Assembly: GCF_042643485.1 (NCBI RefSeq) | Contig: NZ_JBHRSJ010000002.1 | Span: forward strand, 1 to 64,000 | Direction of reading: 5' to 3' | Length of the DNA: 64,000 nt | Source of the DNA: Azotobacter bryophylli | GTDB lineage: Bacteria > Pseudomonadota > Gammaproteobacteria > Pseudomonadales > Pseudomonadaceae | Shown: positions 1-8,558 of the stretch, one piece after another | Layout of the letters: every line of letters starts with the position of its first letter | Numbering within the stretch: the first letter of the stretch is position 1 | The notes under the pieces: model-generated | The model's input: the letters and a program-made list of their open reading frames with translations, nothing else | Database searches by the model: none | Told to the model about the DNA's origin: nothing | Translations under genes and position numbers: made by a program

Positions 1-60
1 CACCCTCTTAGCCAACCCCTTGATTCGAAAGAGGTTTTCCGTGAGGACCGCGCCGGAAGT

Positions 61-95
61 GGTGCGCATTATAGGGACATCAAAACAGCCGTCAA
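61..95 (-). promoter_or_regulatory. Strong sigma70 promoter, rRNA/tRNA type, firing leftward out of the window
   Basis: On the minus strand a TTGACG -35 element (90-95) is separated by 16 bp from a perfect TATAAT -10 element (68-73). A GC-rich discriminator (GCGCACC) follows directly. This near-consensus core with a GC-rich discriminator is typical of stringently controlled rRNA and tRNA promoters in Pseudomonas. The transcribed product would lie beyond base 1, so its identity is inferred. Confidence 0.7.
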
Positions 96-151
96 CCGAT
101 TTTTTGACCGGATGGAGCAGGTTGCCCTCTACCCCACCTCTCTCTTAAAGA

Positions 152-871
152 TTATAGCTGACTCATGAGTTCACTTTTCAGCCAGCCGCGTACGGTTTCC
201 AGATGCACATGCTCCTCGGCCAGTGCTTGACCGCAGGACTCGGCCAGACTGGCATGGCCTCCCGCGTTGGCCAGATCTATCAGCAGCTCCCAGCCGGCAT
301 TGTCGGCCAGTTCGGCGGTGAGCAAGGCATTCAGCGACTGGGCGAGATTGGTCCGGGGATCGCTGATGACTTGCAACACGCCCATAGCGGTCACACCCGA
401 TACGTCGGCACCAGGCGTCATAGCAGTGGGATCAGCGCCGAGCTTCTCCAGGGCTCCAGCTACCAGCTTGAAGTGAGAGGCTTCCTCATCATGGAAGTGC
501 TTCAAGCGCCCGAGCATTTCGGGAGACGTATCCGGGATGCTTTCGACCTTGGCTATCAGCGCCTCGTAGAGCCGGGTACCGCCGCGCTCGAAGGCCAGCC
601 GCTCGCCGAGCTTGTCGGTCAAGACTTCCGGGCTCTGCCCGGCCAGCTTGCTGAGCCCCGTGATCACCATCCCCTTGGCCGAGCCGGGAATGGGTACGGA
701 GCCGATGGCGTCCGCCTCGGCGATGGTGGTACTACGCAAAATGGCGATATTCCGTTCATCGCCGGTGAAATCCGGCTGTACCTCCATGGACGCCCTGACC
801 TGCCGCTCACAATCCTTCGGAGACATTTGCGTGCCGGTATAGTTAAGGCCGATCTTGGTCGCGTTTTGCAT
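152..871 (-). CDS. Ferritin-like domain protein (diiron four-helix bundle)
   Basis: This 239-residue protein shows the spacing of a ferritin-like diiron four-helix bundle. There is a first Glu-bearing helix (LAFERGGTRLYEAL), an ExxH helix (HDEEASHF), a third helix with Glu (LTAELADNAGWELL) and a second ExxH (AEEHVHLE) near the C-terminus. There is no signal peptide, so it is probably cytoplasmic. The start is the ATG preceded by GAGGAG, and the upstream in-frame extension overlaps the neighbouring gene and is not used. It lies 11 bp downstream of another ferritin-like gene on the same strand, so the two are probably co-transcribed. Whether it oxidises or stores iron, or acts on another substrate, cannot be told from sequence. 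Confidence 0.85.
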   Translation of the reverse strand: MQNATKIGLNYTGTQMSPKDCERQVRASMEVQPDFTGDERNIAILRSTTIAEADAIGSVPIPGSAKGMVITGLSKLAGQSPEVLTDKLGERLAFERGGTRLYEALIAKVESIPDTSPEMLGRLKHFHDEEASHFKLVAGALEKLGADPTAMTPGADVSGVTAMGVLQVISDPRTNLAQSLNALLTAELADNAGWELLIDLANAGGHASLAESCGQALAEEHVHLETVRGWLKSELMSQL

Positions 872-882
872 GGCGATTCTCC

Positions 883-2052
883 TCAGGAAGCCTTGCGTTG
901 CAGTTCGGTACCAGGTGTCCACTGGTAACCGGCAGAAGCGCTCTGGGCAGCGGAGCCTGCCGAGTTGAGCTGTTTGCGGTATTCCAGGGAAACGGCGTCC
1001 TCCTCCCGCTTGGGCACGAACCGGGTGCCTTTCGCGCGCAGGTCGATCTCGTCGGCCAGCACTTTGCGCACGAAGTCGCGCTGGCTCTTGAGCTCGACCA
1101 TCTTCGGCAGCGTACCGCCGAGAACCTCCTGCGGATCGCGTCGCTCGTGCTGCTTGAAGAGTTCGCAGACCACGTTGAGATGACCGAGCTCGTAATCCAG
1201 GAAACGCTCCCAGATCGCCTTGATCCGCGGATTGCTCTCCTGCTCGACGCAGCCATAGTAGTTGTAGGCCTCCATGGCCTCGTGGATCAGCCACTTCTCG
1301 AGGAAGGTCTCCTCGGGATCCTGCAGCGAGCCGTACTGGGTAACGTGCTGCTCCTCCACCGATGCGATCTCGGCGTACAGCTGGCGGGCCACCGGATCGG
1401 CGAAGGTCGGCCCGACGTTCATGTAGTAGTCATGGGTCTGGTATTCCGCCGCGGTGATCATGGCGGCGTGGATCTTGGTGATCAGCGCGGCGGACTCGCG
1501 TCGATAGCTCTCCCGCAGATCGTCCTCCGGGGCTCGATGGTGTTCCGGAGTCGGACGGCTGGGGATGATGTCGGTGTAGCCCTGCAGGATATTGTTGGCG
1601 TCCTTGCCCTCGAGGCGGTCGAGCATCGCCGAGTAGCGATAGAGGTGGTCGAAGTCCTCCAGGAGGCCGAAGCGATAGGTCTGGGCCTGATAGGGATCGG
1701 GTTCGCTCTGGGCCACCGCGGCGGTGACCTCTATGGCGACCTGCTCATAGGCGATGGTGGTTTCCAGCGGCGAATGATCGGCCGAGACGAGCCAGTTGAT
1801 CATAGTCGCCTGATGCTGCTCGCTGCGTCTCACCTGGGCCAGCGGCAGGCGCAGAGCTCCATGGAAACGCGCGCCGATGTTCTTGAGTCGCAGCGCATCG
1901 ACCTCGATGCCGTTCATCAGGATGACCCGTACCCTGGTGAAGGCATCGTCATCCAGTTTGCTGATCGGTTTGCTGGCCATTTCCCGCCAGGTGAACTTCT
2001 GCATGTCGAGGGGACAGCCCTTGGCATCGAGTAGGTTGGTCAGGGTATCCAT
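883..2052 (-). CDS. Large ferritin-like domain protein
   Basis: This 389-residue protein carries a second ferritin-like signature in its C-terminal half: AAEYQTHDYYM, then EEQH, then HEAMEAYNYY, then YELGH. These supply the expected Glu and ExxH ligands of a diiron centre. The N-terminal half has another set of acidic and His-containing helices (EQVAIEV and LLEDFDHLYRY), so it may be a duplicated or extended bundle. The start is the ATG behind GGAGG; an earlier in-frame start at 2145 lacks a comparable site. It is first in a two-gene unit with the smaller ferritin-like gene. The exact function is unknown; iron or oxygen stress protection is an inference from the fold and the neighbours. Confidence 0.82.
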   Translation of the reverse strand: MDTLTNLLDAKGCPLDMQKFTWREMASKPISKLDDDAFTRVRVILMNGIEVDALRLKNIGARFHGALRLPLAQVRRSEQHQATMINWLVSADHSPLETTIAYEQVAIEVTAAVAQSEPDPYQAQTYRFGLLEDFDHLYRYSAMLDRLEGKDANNILQGYTDIIPSRPTPEHHRAPEDDLRESYRRESAALITKIHAAMITAAEYQTHDYYMNVGPTFADPVARQLYAEIASVEEQHVTQYGSLQDPEETFLEKWLIHEAMEAYNYYGCVEQESNPRIKAIWERFLDYELGHLNVVCELFKQHERRDPQEVLGGTLPKMVELKSQRDFVRKVLADEIDLRAKGTRFVPKREEDAVSLEYRKQLNSAGSAAQSASAGYQWTPGTELQRKAS

Positions 2053-2343
2053 CAATGCCTCCAGGCAGATTGCGTTGAGGAATGCATGACGCGTGTCCTG
2101 GGGCCTCTCGGGCTGGAGCAGGTTCCAACTGACCACGCAGGCCACAAGGAAGGGACGGCGTGCAGATAAAGGAGGTTGCAGCGAACTGATAACCGGTCGG
2201 AGAGAGTGAAACAGCCGGCTCGGATTAACGGAAAGGAATAAAACCAGAAGTCAGACAGCCGGAAGCGAACCATATATGCCAAGACGCGCCTGCATGATTC
2301 GCTTCCAACTAAGAGGCAGAGACAGGATATCGATATTCCCCGC

Positions 2344-2841
2344 TCAATGCGCTTCGGCTAGTCTCTTTGCCTCTTCCAGATGTTGCTCCAACATCGGCAA
2401 GCTTTTGGTCGCGAAGGCCTTCAGTTCGGGATCGGCGGAACTGTGCGACTCTTCGCGGAAGAGTTTGATGGTGGCCTCATGGGCCGAAACTTGATTCTTG
2501 GCATATGCCTTGTCGAACGACTCGCCCTCGCGCAACTTGAGGATCAACTCCTGCGCCTTGCTCATGAGTTCGGCTTCATTGGCCACTTTCAGATTCTTCT
2601 GGTGAGCGATCTTCGCCAGTTCGGTATTGACGGTCGTATGGTGGTCGATCATGCGCTGGGCATAGGCCTTCACGTCTTCGGATGAGCTTTTGCGCAGGGC
2701 CATTTTGCCGCCTTCGATTTCGGCGACGCTCTTGGCGGACGCCTCGTCGACGAACTCGGCAGGGCTGAGCTTTTCCGCCGCATAAACGGCGCTAAAGCCC
2801 AAGAGCAACACACTTGCCAATAAAGCCTTATATGTTCTCAT
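2344..2841 (-). CDS. Exported DUF4142-family protein
   Basis: This 165-residue protein begins with a clear Sec signal peptide (MRTYKALLASVLLLGFSAVYA, cleavage expected after AYA-like AxA). The mature part is almost all helical and rich in Lys, Glu and His (DVKAYAQRMIDHHTTVNTELAKIA), the pattern of DUF4142, a periplasmic ferritin-like helical family. The start is the ATG behind GGAGGAATT. It is separated by about 290 bp from the ferritin-like operon and is divergent from the DUF892 gene. The function of DUF4142 is not established; stress or osmotic induction is commonly reported for relatives. Confidence 0.8.
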   Translation of the reverse strand: MRTYKALLASVLLLGFSAVYAAEKLSPAEFVDEASAKSVAEIEGGKMALRKSSSEDVKAYAQRMIDHHTTVNTELAKIAHQKNLKVANEAELMSKAQELILKLREGESFDKAYAKNQVSAHEATIKLFREESHSSADPELKAFATKSLPMLEQHLEEAKRLAEAH

Positions 2842-3043
2842 CTCTGAATTCCTCCGCATGGACGGATGAAAGAAAGGGACACAGGCAATCAGGCTGTACT
2901 CGCCCTTAATTAGGATGCGAGGCACTCCATGGAGTTCAGCCACTCACCAAGACAAATGATCAACGCCAATAACCCGACACGTGCAAGCCGAGCGAGGAAA
3001 ACAATCGCAACAATCACTCCATTCCACGCCGATCAGATGGCCT

Positions 3044-3071
3044 GAACTTTTAAACGGCCCGGGACTTCTAC
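3044..3071 (+). promoter_or_regulatory. Candidate AlgU/sigma22-type promoter
   Basis: GAACTT (3044-3049) is followed 17 bp later by TCTAC (3067-3071), upstream of the DUF892 gene. GAACTT matches the -35 of the extracytoplasmic stress sigma factor AlgU; the -10 matches TCTGA only partly. No transcript evidence is available. Confidence 0.35.
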
Positions 3072-3107
3072 CAGAGGTTCCACTTGTTTCAATCAGGAGA
3101 TCTGCAT

Positions 3108-3617
3108 ATGGCTACTGCACAAGAACACCTGCTTGACTGGCTGCGTGACGCTCACGCGATGGAGCAACAAGCGGAGCAGATGCTCCAGTCGTTTTCCGAA
3201 CGCATCGAGCACTATCCCCAACTGAAGACCCGGATCGATCAGCACATCGAGGAAACCCGCTGGCAACAGCAACAGGTGGAAAACTGCATCAAGCGGCTGG
3301 GCAGCAGCACCTCTACCCTCAAGGACATCGCCGGCAAGCTCATGGCGTTCGGCCAGGGACTCAGTGGCGTGGTGATGAGCGACGAGGTGATCAAGGGCGC
3401 CATGAGCGGCTATGTGTTCGAGAACATGGAAATCGCCTCGTACACCATCCTCAGCGCCGCCGCCGAAACCGTGGGCGATCTGGAAACCAAACGCGTGGTT
3501 CAGGAAATCCTCGCCCAGGAAGAGGCCATGGCCCAATGGATGCTGGCCCACTTGCCCGAACTCACCACGGCCTTCCTGACCCGTGCCGAAACGCCCGACG
3601 TCGAGGCCAAACGCTGA
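3108..3617 (+). CDS. DUF892 (YciF-like) ferritin-like stress protein
   Basis: This 169-residue all-helical protein matches the DUF892/YciE-YciF family. It begins with a helix like LLDWLRDAHAMEQQAEQML, continues with the QHIEETRWQQQQVENCIKRLG helix and ends with a helix containing EILAQEEAMAQWM. The family adopts a ferritin-like four-helix fold and is stress-induced. The start is the ATG behind AGGAGA; a possible earlier start at 3084 has no better site. A GAACTT-like promoter lies about 60 bp upstream. It is followed by ligD 190 bp downstream on the same strand. Confidence 0.85.
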   Translation: MATAQEHLLDWLRDAHAMEQQAEQMLQSFSERIEHYPQLKTRIDQHIEETRWQQQQVENCIKRLGSSTSTLKDIAGKLMAFGQGLSGVVMSDEVIKGAMSGYVFENMEIASYTILSAAAETVGDLETKRVVQEILAQEEAMAQWMLAHLPELTTAFLTRAETPDVEAKR

Positions 3618-3806
3618 CCGCCCGGGACATTTCCGACACAGGAAGATCCGGCTTGGATGCAACGAACCAAAACCCTCGCGCAGCAAGGCGGTGGACCTCG
3701 ATCGGCTCGCCCGGTCGTGACCACCGCCTCCCTCTCCCCCACCGAATGAACCCGAGAAAGCCCGGCACTCTCTATACCGATAAGAAGAGCGGCAGGGGTT
3801 TTCCCG

Positions 3807-6311
3807 ATGAGCAAGTCCCTGGAAGAGTACGAGCGCAAGCGCGACTTCGCCGCGACGCCCGAGCCAGCCGGTGGCGAACCCGGCCCCGCGGCACGGGAAG
3901 GCCAAGCCCATGCCCTGCAGTTCTGCATCCAGAAGCACGACGCCACCCACCTGCACTACGACTTCCGCCTGGAACTGGACGGGACCCTGAAGAGCTGGGC
4001 CGTCCCCAAGGGCCCCAGCCTCGATCCCGGCGTGCGCCGGCTGGCCGTGCAGGTGGAGGACCACCCGCTGGCCTACGCCACCTTCGAAGGGCATATCCCG
4101 GAGGGCCACTACGGGGCGGGCGACGTGATCGTCTGGGATCGCGGCATCTGGATACCCCAAGGCGATCCGCGGGAGGGCTACCGGAAGGGCCGGCTCAAGT
4201 TCGAGCTGCAGGGGGAAAAACTCGCCGGCCTGTGGAATCTGGTGCGCACCGGCCGCTCCGGCAACCAGGAGCAGTGGTTCCTGATCAAGTCGCGGGACGG
4301 CGCGGCCAGGCCGGAAGCGGAGTTCGACGTGGTCGGAGCGATGCCCGACAGCGTGCTGAGCGATCGTACTCTCGTGCCGAGGCGCCGCGGCAAGGCCGAG
4401 ACGGAAACGCCGCAGCGGACGCTGAAAGGCGCGCGCCGGGCGGCGCAGCCGGACCAGCTCGCCCCCGAGCTGGCCACCCTGGTGGACCAGGTTCCCGCCG
4501 GCGACTGGCGCTACGAGATCAAGTTCGACGGCTACCGCATCCTGACCCGCATCCGCGACGGCGAGGTACGCCTGTTCACCCGCAGCGGCCAGGACTGGAC
4601 GGCGAAGATGCCGCGCCAAGCCGCGGAGCTGGCCGGCCTGGGCCTGCAGTCGGCCTGGCTGGACGGCGAGATCGTCGTGCTCGACCGGCAAGGGCTGCCG
4701 GACTTCCAGGCCTTGCAGAACGCCTTCGAGGCCGGCGGCAGCGACGATATCCTCTACTACCTGTTCGATGTGCCCTACCTCGACGGCCGGGATCTGTGCC
4801 AGGTCGCCATCGAGGAGCGACGCGCCCTCCTCGCCGGGCTGCTGCGCCACGGCGAGCACGAGACCCTGCGCTTCTCCGAGGACTTCGGCGAAGCCACCGA
4901 CGCCATCCTCGACAGCGCCTGCAAGATCCGGCTGGAGGGGCTGATCGGCAAGCGCGCCGGCAGTCACTATTTATCCCGGCGCAGCAGCGACTGGATCAAG
5001 CTCAAGTGCCAGAACCGCCAGGAATTCGTGGTGGTCGGCTACACCGCCCCCAAGGGTACGCGCCAGGGCTTCGGTGCCCTGCTGCTCGGCCTGCACGATG
5101 CGCCGGGCCGGGCGCTGCGCTATGCCGGCAAGGTCGGCGCCGGCTTCGACGGCCCCACCCTGCGCAGCCTCTACCGGCAGATGCAGCCTTTGCGCAGCAC
5201 ACGCCCGGCCGTGACGAATCCGCCCGGCTGCGCCGAGGCGCGCGGCGTGCACTGGCTGCAGCCGCAACTGCTGGCCGAAGTGGCCTACGCCGAGATGACC
5301 CGCGACGGCCTCATTCGCCATGCGGTCTTCCACGGCCTGCGCGAGGACAAGCCGCCGGAGGCCATCACCCGGGAACGCCCGCAGGAAGTCGGGCCGGCGG
5401 CGACGCCGAAGCGATCGCGGACACGCGGCGACGCCAAGCTCACGCTCACCCATCCGGAACGGGTGATCGATGCCCGCAGCGGCGCGACCAAGCGGGATCT
5501 GTCGGAGTTCTACGAACGCACGGCGCCCTGGCTGCTGCCGCAGCTGGCGAACCGCCCGGTGGCGCTGATCCGCGCCCCCGAAGGCATCGCCGGCGAGCTG
5601 TTCTTCCAGAAGAGCGCCGAGAAACTGGGAGTCGCGGGCATCGCCGCCCTGGACGAGGCCGAGGCGGGACAACCGGCGATGGTCGTCGAAAGCGCCGAAG
5701 GCCTGCTCGGCGCGGTGCAGATGAACGCCATCGAACTGCACACCTGGAACGCCACGACAGCGGACCTGCAGCACCCGGACCGCTTCATCCTCGACCTGGA
5801 CCCGGACCCCGCGCTGCCCTGGCGGCGCATGGCGGAGGCCACCGGGCTGACCCTGACCCTGCTGGAGGAGCTGGGCCTGCGCGCCTTCGTCAAGACCAGC
5901 GGCGGCAAGGGCATCCACCTGGTGGTGCCGCTGACGCCCGGGGACGACTGGGCCCGGGTCAAGGCCTTCGCCCAGGCCATCGCCCGCCACCTGGCGAAAC
6001 TGCTGCCGGACCGCTTCTCCGCGGTGGCTGGGCCGAAGAACCGGGTCGGGCGGATCTTCGCCGACTACCTGCGCAACGGCCAGGGCGCCACCACCGTGGC
6101 CGCCTACTCGGTGCGTGCCCGCGAAGGACTGCCGGTGTCGGTGCCGGTCTTCCCGGAGGAGGTCGCCGAACTCAAGGGCGCCGACGCCTGGACCCTCCGC
6201 AACCTGCACGAGCGCCTGGCCGACGATCCGGCGCCTTGGGCCGACTACGCGTCCGTCCGCCAGCGCATCACCGCCGAGATGCGCCGGAGGCTGCGCCTGC
6301 GGGAGGCGTGA
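3807..6311 (+). CDS. ligD: ATP-dependent DNA ligase D (LigD), phosphoesterase-ligase-polymerase
   Basis: This 834-residue protein has the three LigD modules in the Pseudomonas order. An N-terminal 3'-phosphoesterase spans roughly residues 30-170 (HALQF, then HLHYDFRLELDG). A nucleotidyltransferase ligase follows with adenylated Lys239 in the motif EIKFDGYR. A C-terminal archaeo-eukaryotic primase-like polymerase begins near residue 547 (LTHPERV) and has the metal-binding DLDPD motif near residue 661 and SGGKGIHLVVPL. It repairs double-strand breaks by non-homologous end joining and normally works with Ku, but no ku gene is visible within this window. It sits between the DUF892 gene and nnrS, among other stress genes. 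The length is normal for the family and no frameshift is seen. Confidence 0.96.
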   Translation: MSKSLEEYERKRDFAATPEPAGGEPGPAAREGQAHALQFCIQKHDATHLHYDFRLELDGTLKSWAVPKGPSLDPGVRRLAVQVEDHPLAYATFEGHIPEGHYGAGDVIVWDRGIWIPQGDPREGYRKGRLKFELQGEKLAGLWNLVRTGRSGNQEQWFLIKSRDGAARPEAEFDVVGAMPDSVLSDRTLVPRRRGKAETETPQRTLKGARRAAQPDQLAPELATLVDQVPAGDWRYEIKFDGYRILTRIRDGEVRLFTRSGQDWTAKMPRQAAELAGLGLQSAWLDGEIVVLDRQGLPDFQALQNAFEAGGSDDILYYLFDVPYLDGRDLCQVAIEERRALLAGLLRHGEHETLRFSEDFGEATDAILDSACKIRLEGLIGKRAGSHYLSRRSSDWIKLKCQNRQEFVVVGYTAPKGTRQGFGALLLGLHDAPGRALRYAGKVGAGFDGPTLRSLYRQMQPLRSTRPAVTNPPGCAEARGVHWLQPQLLAEVAYAEMTRDGLIRHAVFHGLREDKPPEAITRERPQEVGPAATPKRSRTRGDAKLTLTHPERVIDARSGATKRDLSEFYERTAPWLLPQLANRPVALIRAPEGIAGELFFQKSAEKLGVAGIAALDEAEAGQPAMVVESAEGLLGAVQMNAIELHTWNATTADLQHPDRFILDLDPDPALPWRRMAEATGLTLTLLEELGLRAFVKTSGGKGIHLVVPLTPGDDWARVKAFAQAIARHLAKLLPDRFSAVAGPKNRVGRIFADYLRNGQGATTVAAYSVRAREGLPVSVPVFPEEVAELKGADAWTLRNLHERLADDPAPWADYASVRQRITAEMRRRLRLREA

Positions 6312-6323
6312 GCCGGCCGCGGC

Positions 6324-7514
6324 TCAGCCCGGATGGCCGTCCACCCGCGCCCTGGTGAGCATCGGCGCGTAGCGCCAGGCGTACAGGGCCAGGGCCAGCG
6401 ACCAGCAGGTCGCCGCCAGCCAGAGCCCCGCCAGCGGCCAGACGGGCACCAGGAACACCCGCGCCACGGCGCCCAGATTGAACAGCACGAAGGCCCAGCG
6501 CACGCCCGCGGGCAGCTCCAGCGGCCGGCCGGTGTGCCCCAGGGTGACCCGGGCGATCATGGCCAGGATCAGCCCGCCCATGGAGCCCACGGTCAACGCG
6601 TGCAGGGACGGGCTGGAGGCGGCCAGCAGGCCGAAATGCCAGAGCGCCAGCCCGACGCACGCGACCACCAGCCAGAGCATGGCCAGGTGCAGCGACCAGA
6701 GCAGCGGCACGCCCCGGATGCCGGCGTCGTACCAGCGCAGCAGGCGCCACAGATGCCCGCCGCCGATGGCCAGGAACAGCAGCCCGAGCAGCGGATTCGG
6801 CGACAGCGCCAGCCCCGCCGCATGCAGCACGGCGACCAGGCCGGTGCCCACGAGCAGGGCGATGTCCAGCCAGACGACGGGCTTCACCATCTCCTGACGA
6901 CCGAGGCCGCGCTGGGTGAAGAAGGGAATCACCCGCCCGCCGATCAGCCCCATCAGCGCCGCCACCAGCCAGAGGCCGGCGAGCACGCCCTGGCGCTGCA
7001 GGGAGTCGTCGCCCCGGAACAGGCCGGCCATGACTTCGGCATCGGCCGCCGTCATCAGCAGCAGCACCGCCACGATGGGATAGTTGCGCTTCTGCCGCAC
7101 GGCCCGGAGCATCCGCCCCATCAGACCGGCCAGGGTCAGCATGAAGCCCAGCTCCAGAACGGTCAGCAGCGCTATCGGCAGCCCGAACAGCCAGCCCAGG
7201 CGCGCCGCCAGCCAGAGCAGCGCCAGCAGCATCAGCCGCTGGCCGGAAATGCTCGGCCGGCCGGTCCAGGTCTGCACGGCGGTGAGCAGAAAGCCGGCGA
7301 CGATGGCCATGGCGAAGCCGAACAGCATCTCGTGGCGGTGCCAGGCGAGCCAGCCGCCGGCCGGCTGCCAGCCGTGCCAGGCGCCGGCCCAGGCCGCCAC
7401 CCAGAGCGGCACCGCCAGCAGCGCGAACAGGCTGCCGGCGAGAAAGAACGGGCGAAAGGCCAGGCGCCAGAGTGGCGGAATGCCAAGCGCCTTGCGTCGA
7501 TCGATGATTTCCAC
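6324..7514 (-). CDS. nnrS: NnrS-family membrane protein (nitric oxide stress)
   Basis: This is a 396-residue polytopic membrane protein with about 12 hydrophobic segments and the NnrS hallmarks: an N-terminal LWRLAFRPFFLAGSLFALL, WHRHEMLFGF, and GGRVIPFFTQRG. NnrS proteins are haem- and copper-containing membrane proteins that protect against nitric oxide and are usually controlled by FNR/DNR-type regulators. The start is taken as GTG at 7514, which has AGGAG eight bases upstream; a TTG two codons earlier is the alternative. An FNR-type box lies about 70 bp upstream of the start. The gene converges with ligD, with 12 bp between the two stops. Confidence 0.92.
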   Translation of the reverse strand: MEIIDRRKALGIPPLWRLAFRPFFLAGSLFALLAVPLWVAAWAGAWHGWQPAGGWLAWHRHEMLFGFAMAIVAGFLLTAVQTWTGRPSISGQRLMLLALLWLAARLGWLFGLPIALLTVLELGFMLTLAGLMGRMLRAVRQKRNYPIVAVLLLMTAADAEVMAGLFRGDDSLQRQGVLAGLWLVAALMGLIGGRVIPFFTQRGLGRQEMVKPVVWLDIALLVGTGLVAVLHAAGLALSPNPLLGLLFLAIGGGHLWRLLRWYDAGIRGVPLLWSLHLAMLWLVVACVGLALWHFGLLAASSPSLHALTVGSMGGLILAMIARVTLGHTGRPLELPAGVRWAFVLFNLGAVARVFLVPVWPLAGLWLAATCWSLALALYAWRYAPMLTRARVDGHPG

Positions 7515-7550
7515 GGCCAAGTCTCCTGAGTCGTCCCGTGCCTTGCCTAC

Positions 7551-7593
7551 TATCTACAGTCTGAACGGGTTTCGCCGACTTGATGGAAATCAG
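7551..7593 (-). promoter_or_regulatory. ANR/DNR (FNR-type) box and -10 element of nnrS
   Basis: Positions 7580-7593 read TTGAT-GGAA-ATCAG on the plus strand, matching nine of ten defined bases of the FNR/ANR palindrome TTGAT-N4-ATCAA. On the minus strand a TAGATA -10 element lies at 7551-7556. A start site seven bases downstream of it would put the box centre at about -41.5, the class II activator position. This predicts induction of nnrS under low oxygen or nitric oxide. Confidence 0.68.
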
Positions 7594-7660
7594 TTTTCCG
7601 GGAGCCAGGCCGGAGAGGCTCCCCGGCACGCAGCGGCCGGGGAGCCTAACAAGGCGGCGC

Positions 7661-8521
7661 TCAGCCGTTGACCACGGTGCCGCCGTTGACGTGCAGTACC
7701 TGCCCGCTCATGTAGGAGGAGTCGCTGCAGGCCAGGTAGACGTAGGCCGGCGCCACCTCTTCCGGCTGGCCGGGGCGGCCCATGGGGGTGGAGGCGCCGA
7801 AGTGGGCGACGGTGTCCTCGTCGAAGGTGGAGGGAATCAGCGGCGTCCAGATCGGCCCGGGCGCCACCGCGTTCACCCGTATCCCGCGGGATGCCAGGTT
7901 CATCGACAGCGAGCGGGTGAAGGCGGTGATCGCGCCCTTGGTCGAGGAGTAGTCGATCAGCTTCGGATTGCCCTTGTAGGCGGTGACCGAGGTGGTGTTG
8001 ATGATGACGCCGCCCTCCTTCATCGAGGGCAGCGCCGCCTTGGTCAACTGGAACATGCCGAAGATGTTGGTGCGGAAGGTCCGCTCCCACTGCTCCTCGC
8101 TGATGTCCTCCAGCCGGTCCTGGGGATGCTGCTCGCCGGCGTTGTTGATCAGCACGTCCAGGCGTCCCCACTTGGCCATGGTCTGGTCGACCACCAGCCG
8201 GCAGTAGGTGGCGTCGGCCACGTCGCCGGCCAGGGTCAGGCACTGCCGGCCGAGCTGCTCCACCTGGCGGCGGGTTTCCTCGGCGTCCTCCGGCTGGTCC
8301 AGGTAGAGCACCACCACGTCGGCGCCCTCCTTGGCGTAGACCACCGCCACCGCCCGACCGATGCCGCTGTCGGCGCCGCTGATGACCGCGACCTTGCCCT
8401 GCAGCTTGCCGGCGGCCTTGTAGTCCTCGGCCTTGTATTCCGGCCGCGGGTGCATCTCGCTTTCCGTGCCGGGACGATGATCCTGGTGCTGCGGCGGAAG
8501 CGTCTGTTTTTGCTCGGACAT
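7661..8521 (-). CDS. SDR-family oxidoreductase, YghA-like
   Basis: This 286-residue short-chain dehydrogenase has the Rossmann glycine motif ISGADSGIGRAVAVVYA, the NNAGEQ motif, an active-site S-Y-K set (TTSVTAYKGN and YSSTKGA) and a C-terminal VNGGTVVNG. The roughly 40-residue N-terminal extension, rich in Pro, His and Gln, is typical of the YghA/general-stress-protein-39 subgroup, which act as NAD(P)-dependent aldehyde or alcohol reductases. The substrate is not identifiable. It lies 37 bp downstream of the DUF3618 gene on the same strand and could be the last member of that stress operon. Confidence 0.9.
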   Translation of the reverse strand: MSEQKQTLPPQHQDHRPGTESEMHPRPEYKAEDYKAAGKLQGKVAVISGADSGIGRAVAVVYAKEGADVVVLYLDQPEDAEETRRQVEQLGRQCLTLAGDVADATYCRLVVDQTMAKWGRLDVLINNAGEQHPQDRLEDISEEQWERTFRTNIFGMFQLTKAALPSMKEGGVIINTTSVTAYKGNPKLIDYSSTKGAITAFTRSLSMNLASRGIRVNAVAPGPIWTPLIPSTFDEDTVAHFGASTPMGRPGQPEEVAPAYVYLACSDSSYMSGQVLHVNGGTVVNG

Positions 8522-8558
8522 ATCTCTACTCCGGTCGGCGGGTGGCGATGCGGCGGGC

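Noticed and set aside
3093..4967. 624-codon minus-strand frame opposite the DUF892 and ligD genes
   Set aside because: It is a shadow of high-GC codon bias. It has no family motifs and overlaps two well-supported genes.
3536..6358. 940-codon plus-strand frame over ligD
   Set aside because: It is Arg/Pro/Gly-rich nonsense in the wrong frame of ligD.
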